Origin: Bacteroidales bacterium
GTDB taxonomy: Bacteria; Bacteroidota; Bacteroidia; Bacteroidales; UBA7960
NCBI GenBank assembly: GCA_007124575.1
Contig: SLEW01000067.1
Span: forward strand, 1 to 5,454
DNA length: 5,454 nucleotides
Direction of reading: 5' to 3'
A model generated the notes under the pieces. The model was not told the DNA's origin. It searched no databases and saw only the letters and a list, made by a program, of their open reading frames with translations. The position numbers were made by a program, and so were the translations under genes. Positions 1 to 5,082 of the stretch are shown here, in pieces. The first letter of the stretch is position 1. The number at the start of each line of letters is the position of its first letter.

Positions 1-212
1 CTGAGTACAACGGCTACACGCTGACGGTCATTATTGGTTTTTATAACATTTGCTCCGGCCATTATGACCGTTAACAGCAATATTAACAAAAATATGAGAC
101 GCAACAGGTATATGCCGGTGGCCTTTTCTTTGTTTTTTATCGGTGGCGATGTACTTTTTTCCGGCCATAATGGGCGTCGTTCCAGGGCTGGGTGAATTTG
201 CGGGGTGTTCAT
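1..212 (-). CDS. N-terminal part of an unrecognised single-pass (so far) membrane protein, cut by the left edge
   Basis: An open frame runs from an ATG (212-210) to the left edge without a stop, giving 70 complete residues. The first 32 or so residues are hydrophilic, proline-rich and basic (PPIKNKEKATG just before the membrane). A strong hydrophobic segment follows at about residues 33-55 (core LIFLLILLLTVIMAG), then a polar stretch, NVIKTNNDRQRVAVVL. The positive charges before the segment suggest the N-terminus is in the cytoplasm and the rest goes to the periplasm. This layout occurs in sensor kinases, cyclases and other envelope proteins, but too little is visible to choose a family. The gene lies 142 bp after the outer-membrane barrel gene on the same strand, so it could be the operon's last gene or start its own unit. 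I see no clear ribosome binding site. The unbroken frame and hydrophobic run make a real gene likely; the function is unknown. Confidence 0.6.
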   Translation of the reverse strand, partial: MNTPQIHPALERRPLWPEKSTSPPIKNKEKATGIYLLRLIFLLILLLTVIMAGANVIKTNNDRQRVAVVL

Positions 213-354
213 GATCTGAGGTTGTTACCTGAAAGTTGTTATTTTATGTGTTTATTGATTATTGCATTTTACTCTCTGAATGGTATTTTTTGCTATTTAA
301 AAGTAATCAAACCGTCTGCATGCCATATAGCACAAAATGTGCCACAATCATGCT
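213..354. other. AT-rich intergenic gap
   Basis: This gap of 142 bp separates the stop of the outer-membrane barrel gene from the start of the next minus-strand gene. It is visibly richer in A and T than the coding sequence on either side. It holds one small hairpin (described separately) and no convincing open frame. I could not find a well-matched promoter on the minus strand, either sigma70-like or the Bacteroidota type (TTG, then TAnnTTTG). A promoter for the left-edge gene would be expected here but is not demonstrated. Confidence 0.6.
328..344 (-). terminator. Weak hairpin just after the barrel gene, possible 3' end signal
   Basis: GCACA and TGTGC pair around a three-base loop at 330-342. 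A flanking G-U and T-A pair could extend the stem to 328-344. It begins about ten bases after the TAA of the barrel gene. On the minus strand the stem is followed by TATATGGC, not a T-run, so it is not a canonical intrinsic terminator. It may slow transcription, protect an mRNA 3' end, or mean nothing. Confidence 0.2.
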
Positions 355-1569
355 TTAGAAAGAATATGTGAGCGATCCAAAAAACCTGTGGCCGGCATCT
401 TCCAGAATGGTGTCATCACCTCCAAAGAAAATCTGGCTAACGAATTCAAAATCCAGGTCGGTGATAACCGAGTAACTGATTTGTGGCATGAGAAATACCC
501 CATTGATGTCGGGGAATACCATTGCTGCCATTCCGCCATTCAGGATTGGGGAAAAGGAGTGGTCTGCGTTCAGGGTAATGGCAAATTCAGAGAACATGAT
601 GTTGTCGGGTCTTAAGGGTTCTGTTACCAAAAACACCTCTTCATCTTTTCGGCTGTAGCCGCCATTATAAAGGAATTCAGCCACCCCGAATGTTCCGTTT
701 GGGAACATATAGTCCATGCCCACTGCTGCTACCATGTTGCTGCGTTTCACTTCCGGTATCTTTTCCCTGTCATAAAACCAGCTTAACTCCCCTTTAAAGC
801 CTGCTCCACCGATGTGGCCGGCCCATCCTCCGCCTAGCACCAGTCTGTCGCGGAAATAGCCTCCGAGGGTCTGGATATCATAGCCCCGCAGGTTGTATGC
901 ATATTTTGCCGCGGCCACCATGTCGCGATTGTTTCTGGCTGGGCTCACGGCCACTTCTATACTTGACAGGCGACTGATGTAGTGCTGCACCCTGAGGGCA
1001 TCCGTTCCGGGACGCTCCGGATAATCAAAATCAAAGAATGAGTATGTGTTAAAAAGGTCATTGGGATTGGATACCAGGTTGATGCCCCAGTTGATTCGCT
1101 GGCGTCCCGCCCGTACGCGCCAGTTCGACATGCGCCAGCTTACGTATAACCTATCCGCCTCGGAGTGTCCTATCCATCCTCCATCCGATAACCAAAGCCA
1201 GGAAAGATCCACGAGCGCATCGTCCTGGGCAAACACATCTTCGATACCGGGAAACTCATCATACAGTTCATGATATAATAGCCGGTTACGTCCTTCAATA
1301 CGCAGGTCTACCTGGTCAGTTATATCCCATCTGAAATTTAACCTGTTATGCAAGCTGTTATAAAAGGACGGGTCTGAAAAGTCCTGGTCGAGCTGCAGGC
1401 CGGGCATCGCTTTTATGTATCCGCCAAGCCGGATGGGCGGGTTGTTGTCAAAGATCCCGGCAACGGCGTTGTGGCTGATAGCTATCATGCACAGGACGAG
1501 GAAGAGGGTTTGGGGTTTGGGGTCTGGGGTTTGAATAATCATCCCCCTGTAAGTTAATAATTTTGTCAT
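355..1569 (-). CDS. Outer-membrane beta-barrel protein of the ABC operon (DUF1302-like or related family, substrate unknown)
   Basis: The product of 404 residues is a secreted beta-barrel. A signal peptide ends at about A37 (hydrophobic core LFLVLCMIAI, then AVA|GIF). The mature chain alternates polar and hydrophobic residues and ends in LTYSF, the terminal-Phe signature used by the BAM machinery. A block at residues 151-197 (RVRAGRQRINWG, then NPNDLFN, then FDYPERPGTDALR) is reminiscent of DUF1302-type and related outer-membrane proteins encoded near lipid or lipoprotein transport genes; this family call is from memory. The gene starts 13 bp after permease C, so it is probably co-transcribed and may be the system's outer-membrane partner. 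The start is uncertain: ATG at 1569 gives a long n-region, while ATG at 1542 (M10) gives a more ordinary 28-residue signal peptide. Neither has a Shine-Dalgarno at normal spacing; AGGGGG abuts M10. The n-region is encoded by a heptameric repeat. Confidence 0.88.
   Translation of the reverse strand: MTKLLTYRGMIIQTPDPKPQTLFLVLCMIAISHNAVAGIFDNNPPIRLGGYIKAMPGLQLDQDFSDPSFYNSLHNRLNFRWDITDQVDLRIEGRNRLLYHELYDEFPGIEDVFAQDDALVDLSWLWLSDGGWIGHSEADRLYVSWRMSNWRVRAGRQRINWGINLVSNPNDLFNTYSFFDFDYPERPGTDALRVQHYISRLSSIEVAVSPARNNRDMVAAAKYAYNLRGYDIQTLGGYFRDRLVLGGGWAGHIGGAGFKGELSWFYDREKIPEVKRSNMVAAVGMDYMFPNGTFGVAEFLYNGGYSRKDEEVFLVTEPLRPDNIMFSEFAITLNADHSFSPILNGGMAAMVFPDINGVFLMPQISYSVITDLDFEFVSQIFFGGDDTILEDAGHRFFGSLTYSF
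1506..1532 (+). repeat. Heptameric G-rich repeat (GGGGTTT type) inside the signal-peptide coding region
   Basis: Four G-tracts are spaced by three bases: GGG at 1506, GGGG at 1512, GGGG at 1519 and GGGG at 1526, with spacers TTT, TTT, TCT and a final TTT. The period is 7 bp with about 3.9 copies. It meets the usual G-quadruplex pattern on the plus strand, which is the template strand of the barrel gene. On the coding strand it reads as CCCCAAA units and encodes residues 13-22 (QTPDPKPQTL). Because 7 is not a multiple of 3, gain or loss of one unit would shift the reading frame. Confidence 0.85.
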
Positions 1570-1582
1570 AGGCGTTTTATGT

Positions 1583-2806
1583 TTATTTGCGTACGGCGTC
1601 GGCGGGTTGCAGCTTTATGGCTTTGCGCGCCGGGTAGATGGCTGCAAGGATGGCAAAAAGCACGATCATGACCGTGACTTTCAGATAAAAATCCAATTCC
1701 AGTTCGGGATAGAGGATTGGTGAGAAGCCGAAATCACGAAGTGCTTCTCCGCCAATTAGGGTCAGGTCGATGCCCCGTGGCTGGAGCAGGTTGATCAGAA
1801 CAATGGCAGCTGCAAAGCCTGCAGCGCCGCCGGTTAGTGACAAAAAGACGGTTTCCAGGATCACCATGGTAAATACACGGCTTTTTTTCATGCCGAGAGA
1901 GAGCAGCACACCGAGCTCGCGGGTTCTTTCCAGCACCGACATCAGGATGGTGTTTAGTACACCAAACGCTACTCCCAGCAGGATAACCGCAATGATCCAC
2001 ATCAGGCTCATCTCCGTGTACTCCAACACGAACTCCAGGTCGGGTGCCAGCTCATTCCAGGTTCTTATCTTAAGTTCAGGATAATCTTGTTGCAGGGCAG
2101 ATTGTATGCTTTCCAGGTGTTTTTCATCTTTTAGCAGGATGGCGATTTCGGTGATGGTTTCATCACCGCCGGTCAGTTGTGCCAGGTCGCGGGCCCGGAC
2201 AAAGACATTGCCTTTTTCATAGGCTGATGCCGTAGAGCGGAAGGTGCCTTCCACACGGAATGAGGCACTGATCATTTCTCCCCGGGCGTCATGGAAAGTC
2301 AGCACGATGCGTGAACCGTGCTGGCTTTGCAGGTCATCAGCCAGAGCTTCGCCAATAACCACCGAAGGCAGGCGACCGTTTTCGGTAAAATAGGTGCCCT
2401 GCTCCAGCTGTTCATGGAAGCTGGTGGTTTGTCGTTCCTCCTCAGGATGGACCCCCCGGATGCTGACTCCGCTGCTGAGGTGCGGCGAAGCCACCATGCC
2501 ATCAGTGACCGACCGGCGTGCCACGGCCCTGACTTCATCTTTGTTTCGGAGGGTTTCTGCGATATCGCCGGCACCGGCGATGGCATGGCGCAATTCCTTG
2601 TCGTTGACAAAGTCTGGATGATGGATCTGGATATGCGAAAGCTGTGTGTAAATGCTCTCCTCGATGGTCTGATTCATTAAACCCATGTATGCGGCAGAGA
2701 TAAAAATCCCGCCAGTCAGGCCCAGGGCAATGGCCGTCATGATCACCAGGCTGCGTCGTTTGTTGCGCCAGATGTTTCGCCAGGATATTTTGACCAGGGT
2801 ATGCAT
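1583..2806 (-). CDS. FtsX/MacB-family ABC transporter permease ('permease C')
   Basis: This inner-membrane subunit of 407 residues has the type VII (MacB/LolC/LolE) layout. The cytoplasmic start WRNIWRNKRR (residues 9-18) leads into transmembrane segment 1 at about 20-42. A periplasmic MacB-like core domain fills roughly 43-265, and three further membrane segments lie at about 266-289, 312-342 and 374-393. The loop after segment 2 carries ERTRELGVLLSLGMKK, the FtsX-domain coupling motif expected to contact the ATPase. The end, YPARKAIKLQPADAV, is typical of the family. The ATG follows permease B by 27 bp and precedes the barrel gene by 13 bp, so all three are probably on one transcript. Its C-terminal part closely matches permease A at the right edge, including LNTILMS, DFGF and LYPEL, so the two are paralogs. 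The family points to lipoprotein, lipid or peptide handling in the periplasm; the substrate is not visible. Confidence 0.93.
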   Translation of the reverse strand: MHTLVKISWRNIWRNKRRSLVIMTAIALGLTGGIFISAAYMGLMNQTIEESIYTQLSHIQIHHPDFVNDKELRHAIAGAGDIAETLRNKDEVRAVARRSVTDGMVASPHLSSGVSIRGVHPEEERQTTSFHEQLEQGTYFTENGRLPSVVIGEALADDLQSQHGSRIVLTFHDARGEMISASFRVEGTFRSTASAYEKGNVFVRARDLAQLTGGDETITEIAILLKDEKHLESIQSALQQDYPELKIRTWNELAPDLEFVLEYTEMSLMWIIAVILLGVAFGVLNTILMSVLERTRELGVLLSLGMKKSRVFTMVILETVFLSLTGGAAGFAAAIVLINLLQPRGIDLTLIGGEALRDFGFSPILYPELELDFYLKVTVMIVLFAILAAIYPARKAIKLQPADAVRK

Positions 2807-2833
2807 CTCGTGGTGGTTTTACTTGTTATCTTG

Positions 2834-4054
2834 TTAGTTTTTTGCCGCTTCAAGTATTTGTATGCTGTACATTTTTCGCATGGTGTACAAACCAATAAGC
2901 AGGGTAATGCCAAAAACGGTGTATGCCTGATTGATAAATATATGCTTGTCGATAACGAATGGGAAAACGGGTTCCATCCCAAAACGGAGAATATATTCAG
3001 CCATTTCGCCTGTGAATTTGATGGGGAACTGCTGAAAGATGTAAACAATGGGCAATGCGGTGAGTACACCTGCCGTGGTGCCCAGCAGGCCGATCAATAT
3101 GGTTTCGATCAACCCGATGATTCCCAGTTGAATGCGTTTCATGCCGATCGAGAGAAGGATGCCAAACTCCTGCATGCGCTCATAAAGCATGGTCAGGATG
3201 GTGCCAAATATGCCAAATCCCACTATGATATAGAATATCCATGCAATACCGGTATATACGGTGTTTTGCATCTGCATCAGTCCTACCATATCGGGCATCA
3301 GCTCCTTCCAGGTTTTGGCGGTATACCATTCATCATCCAGCCTGCTTTGTAATTCGCTGGCGAGGCGGTTTATCTGATCGGGATCTGCTGGCATGATGAT
3401 GAGGTTGGTGAGCCGGTTATCAGCTGCAAAATACCACTGAGCCTCTTTCAGGGGCAGAAACACGGCGGTGTTGTTCTGTTCGGGCAACTGGAATTCGATG
3501 ATGCCGCCCACTTCAAACATGCCGGTGGCGGTTACGGCCTGGTATCCTTGTCCGATCAGGATCAGGGTGTCGCCGATGTCAAGCTTCAGCAGGTCGGCAA
3601 GGCCTTTTGCGATTACAGCGAAATCATCATCTTCGGAAAACATCTCTCCCCTGACCATGTTCCCGGAGAGGTTTCGAATCTTGTTTTCCTGTCCGGGTAA
3701 GATGCCGGTGACCATGGCAGGACGTGTCGACATTTCTTTGGCGGCCAGCGAAAAGCCCTGGATCCGGGGCACTACATAATCGATCTCCTCATCAAATTCT
3801 GCCACCGCCTGTTTTACGTTATCTCCGTATTCCAGGGTATGATCCAGTGAAGGCTCGTCAAAATAGTACGCATCCTGTATCTGCAAATACCCTGTTTCCT
3901 GCCTGATCATGGTTTCTTTCAGCTGTCGCTGGAATCCCTCAGCGAAGGAAAGCAGGGCGGTAGCAAGCACATAGGCGAACAGCACCGAGCTGACGGTGAT
4001 CAGCGTGCGTCGCTTGTTGCGCCATATGTTACGCCAGGCAAGGATGAAGAACAT
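2834..4054 (-). CDS. FtsX/MacB-family ABC transporter permease, divergent ('permease B')
   Basis: This second complete permease has 406 residues and the same four-segment layout. It has WRNIWRNKRR at residues 7-16, membrane segment 1 at about 18-40, a periplasmic domain at about 41-265, then segments at about 266-289, 308-340 and 371-391. The coupling motif is present as YERMQEFGILLSIGMKR (291-307). It departs from permeases A and C at the C-terminus: the final segment ends IGLYTMRKMYSIQILEAAKN, without the usual YPA(R/W)KAI and PA(D/E)AVR pattern. The loop before it reads FGMEPVFPFVID where A and C have DFGF and LYPEL. The likely reading is that B is the fixed partner in a heterodimer with A or C. 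The ATG is preceded directly by a tandem repeat and has no Shine-Dalgarno. The TAA lies inside a short direct repeat (TAACAAG twice), 27 bp before permease C. Confidence 0.93.
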   Translation of the reverse strand: MFFILAWRNIWRNKRRTLITVSSVLFAYVLATALLSFAEGFQRQLKETMIRQETGYLQIQDAYYFDEPSLDHTLEYGDNVKQAVAEFDEEIDYVVPRIQGFSLAAKEMSTRPAMVTGILPGQENKIRNLSGNMVRGEMFSEDDDFAVIAKGLADLLKLDIGDTLILIGQGYQAVTATGMFEVGGIIEFQLPEQNNTAVFLPLKEAQWYFAADNRLTNLIIMPADPDQINRLASELQSRLDDEWYTAKTWKELMPDMVGLMQMQNTVYTGIAWIFYIIVGFGIFGTILTMLYERMQEFGILLSIGMKRIQLGIIGLIETILIGLLGTTAGVLTALPIVYIFQQFPIKFTGEMAEYILRFGMEPVFPFVIDKHIFINQAYTVFGITLLIGLYTMRKMYSIQILEAAKN

Positions 4055-4059
4055 ACTGT

Positions 4060-4088
4060 TAATGTGCTAATGTGTTAATGTGCTAATG
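4060..4088 (+). repeat. 8-bp tandem repeat TAATGTG(C/T), about 3.6 copies, upstream of permease B
   Basis: The units are TAATGTGC (4060), TAATGTGT (4068), TAATGTGC (4076) and a partial TAATG (4084). The array ends six bases before the ATG of permease B on the minus strand, so the 5' side of that start codon is almost entirely repeat sequence. It lies outside coding sequence, so copy-number change would alter only spacing. Confidence 0.85.
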
Positions 4089-4137
4089 AAAGAGTCCTGG
4101 GGTCTCTGCAACCCGGGAGCTGCGGATACTATTCTTT

Positions 4138-4173
4138 CTGCTTACTTCTTACTACCTGCTTCTTACTTCTTTT
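4138..4173 (+). repeat. Imperfect 18-bp CT-rich direct repeat
   Basis: Two adjacent 18-base blocks both begin CTGCTT (4138 and 4156), and each contains TTACTTCTT (4142-4150 and 4163-4171). The two shared words sit at slightly different offsets, so the repeat is degenerate. On the transcribed strand it is purine-rich (AAGAAGTAA units). No function is evident. Confidence 0.55.
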
Positions 4174-4219
4174 GTCCAGTTCCCGACACCCAATAAATCG
4201 TCAAAGATGAACAATATCT

Positions 4220-4235
4220 CCAGGCACCGGCCTGG
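4220..4235 (-). terminator. GC-rich hairpin just after the ATPase stop codon
   Basis: CCAGGC and GCCTGG form a perfect six-base-pair stem with a four-base loop, starting four bases after the TGA of the ATPase gene on the minus strand. No T-run follows it, so it is not a classical intrinsic terminator. A more likely role, if any, is attenuation or mRNA 3'-end protection between the ATPase and the downstream permeases. Confidence 0.3.
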
Positions 4236-4239
4236 GTTA

Positions 4240-4935
4240 TCAGTTCCTTTTGAAGTGTTCGTCTTTGTCGACGGCGCCGTCGACGAGGGTGATGACACGT
4301 TTTGCCCGGTCTATCACTCGCTGGTCGTGCGTAGAAAAGATCAGCGTGATATTTTCTTCTTTGTTGAGGCGCGCCATGATATCGAGAAGGTTAAAGGCCG
4401 ACTCGGTGTCTAGGTTGGCGGTGGGCTCGTCGGCGAGCACAAAATCGGGTTTTGATGCCAGGGCCCGTGCCACCGCAACCCGTTGCTGCTGACCACCTGA
4501 AAGTTGAGATGGTCTCACATGGAGTTTTTCCGACAACCCGACCTGATCCAGCATCTCTCTGGCTCGCTGTTCCATCTCCTTTTTGGGCTTTTTCTGCAAA
4601 AGCATAATGAAGGAAACGTTCTCCACAGCGGTGAGCACCGGGATCAGGTTGTAGGCCTGGAATACGAATCCGATATGTCTCAGCCTGAAATCAAAGAGTT
4701 GGCTCTCTTTCATGGTGGCGATGTCGACATCATCGATCACTACCTTGCCTTCGGTGGGCTTGTCGAGGCCGCCGATGACATTCAGGAAAGTGGTTTTGCC
4801 ACTCCCGGAGGGTCCGACGATCGCGGTGAACTCACCTTGTTTGAACTCCAGGTTCACATCTTTTAGTGCATGGACGGGTACGGCTGTGTTGGTGTAGGTC
4901 TTAGACAGTGATTCTGTTTTGATTACGGTTTGCAT
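4240..4935 (-). CDS. ABC transporter ATP-binding protein, LolD/MacB type
   Basis: This complete cytoplasmic ATPase of 231 residues has every catalytic motif in order. Walker A is GPSGSGKT (41-48), the Q-loop glutamine is Q93 (FVFQAYNLIP), and the signature is LSGGQ (145-149) followed by QQRVAVARAL. Walker B is FVLADE with catalytic E170, the D-loop is ANLD (173-176), and the switch histidine is H203 (STHDQ). The length and the phrase FQAYNLIPVLTAVENV are typical of LolD, MacB N-terminal and FtsE-like ATPases that pair with FtsX-fold permeases. It should form a dimer that powers two permease subunits by ATP hydrolysis. It sits between permease A and permeases B and C, and is the only ATPase gene seen. 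Both flanking spacers are unusually long and carry repeats. The ATG has no clear Shine-Dalgarno. The last codons include a perfect 18-bp palindrome. A lolD or macB symbol is not justified, because the substrate is unknown. Confidence 0.96.
   Translation of the reverse strand: MQTVIKTESLSKTYTNTAVPVHALKDVNLEFKQGEFTAIVGPSGSGKTTFLNVIGGLDKPTEGKVVIDDVDIATMKESQLFDFRLRHIGFVFQAYNLIPVLTAVENVSFIMLLQKKPKKEMEQRAREMLDQVGLSEKLHVRPSQLSGGQQQRVAVARALASKPDFVLADEPTANLDTESAFNLLDIMARLNKEENITLIFSTHDQRVIDRAKRVITLVDGAVDKDEHFKRN
4267..4284. repeat. Perfect 18-bp palindrome in the 3' end of the ATPase gene
   Basis: GTCGACGGCGCCGTCGAC is its own reverse complement over all 18 bases. It encodes VDGAVD (residues 218-223), part of the LVDGAVDKDE tail after the H-loop. 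The double VD explains part of the symmetry at the protein level, but the codon choice completes it. It could form a GC-rich hairpin in mRNA or single-stranded DNA, or serve as a dimeric binding site. Confidence 0.9.
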
Positions 4936-4985
4936 GATTTTATGATTAATGGGTTTGTTTTTTGTTTCATTGTTTCACAAAAAAT

Positions 4986-5004
4986 GCACGAAGGGCACGA
5001 AGGG
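4986..5004 (+). repeat. 9-bp tandem repeat GCACGAAGG, two exact copies
   Basis: GCACGAAGG occurs at 4986-4994 and again at 4995-5003, followed by one more G. On the transcribed strand it reads CCTTCGTGC twice. It lies about 50 bases upstream of the ATPase start codon. Short repeats of this style are common in intergenic DNA of several phyla, and no function is apparent. Confidence 0.75.
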
Positions 5005-5051
5005 TTTTCTTTGTCTGTTGTGCGTTGCCTGTTTTTATTTAGTATGGGTTC

Positions 5052-5068
5052 TTTGTGGTTTTTTGTGG
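5052..5068 (+). repeat. Short direct repeat TTTGTGG, two copies 10 bp apart
   Basis: TTTGTGG occurs at 5052-5058 and 5062-5068, separated by three T residues. It is short and T-rich, so chance is possible. I list it because it shares a spacer with the GCACGAAGG pair. Confidence 0.4.
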
Positions 5069-5082
5069 ATTGTCACGCGTGT

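Larger units (their letters stand above)
4055..4239. other. Repeat-bearing spacer between the ATPase and permease B genes
   Basis: This spacer of 185 bp lies inside the presumed operon and is much longer than the 27 and 13 bp gaps downstream. It contains, from the ATPase side, a GC-rich hairpin, a CT-rich imperfect repeat and an 8-bp tandem repeat touching the start of permease B. I see no convincing small gene, tRNA or strong promoter in it. A promoter here cannot be excluded and would make B, C and the barrel gene a sub-operon. Confidence 0.6.
4936..5082. other. Repeat-bearing spacer between permease A and the ATPase gene
   Basis: This AT-rich spacer of 147 bp is inside the presumed operon. 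It contains two short direct-repeat pairs (listed separately) and the 8-bp palindrome CACGCGTG, which overlaps its right end at 5074-5081 beside the permease A stop. No small gene and no well-matched promoter were seen. Homopolymer T and A tracts are frequent. Confidence 0.6.

Noticed and set aside
55..172. CCGGCCATTATG and CCGGCCATAATG, two near-identical 12-base words
   Set aside because: They lie in different parts of the same coding frame with different reading phases, and resemble each other partly because the core is palindromic. No array or transposon end is present.
213..354. A possible promoter for the left-edge gene
   Set aside because: TTGATT followed after 17 bases by AATACC is a poor sigma70 match, and no TAnnTTTG element of the Bacteroidota type was found. 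A site cannot be supported.
337..615. A 92-codon plus-strand open frame near the end of the barrel gene
   Set aside because: It overlaps the C-terminal strands of the barrel protein on the other strand, including the terminal-Phe motif, and has no features of its own.
2822..2836. TAACAAG repeated twice, one base apart, at the permease B stop codon
   Set aside because: It is too short and AT-rich to separate from chance. It also overlaps the stop codon and has no symmetry or spacing that suggests a site.
2743..3069. A 108-codon minus-strand frame spanning the permease B to permease C junction
   Set aside because: It is out of frame with both permeases and overlaps each of them. Both real genes have good starts and stops here.
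2801..3352. A 183-codon plus-strand open frame, the longest on that strand
   Set aside because: It lies opposite permease B, whose minus-strand product has clear family motifs through this whole stretch. The plus-strand product has no recognisable domain.
4504..4866. A 120-codon plus-strand open frame opposite the ATPase gene
   Set aside because: The minus strand here encodes Walker A, the Q-loop and the residues leading to the signature motif. The plus-strand frame is a mirror of conserved coding sequence.
4240..4935. Assigning lolD, macB or ftsE as the gene symbol
   Set aside because: The ATPase motifs are shared by all these subfamilies. The three-permease context does not match lolCDE, macAB or ftsEX, so a symbol would imply a substrate that is not shown.
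4060..5068. The spaced repeats as a CRISPR array or mobile-element ends
   Set aside because: The units are only 7-18 bp, unrelated to one another and mostly head to tail, without unique spacers of uniform length. No transposase or cas gene is nearby.
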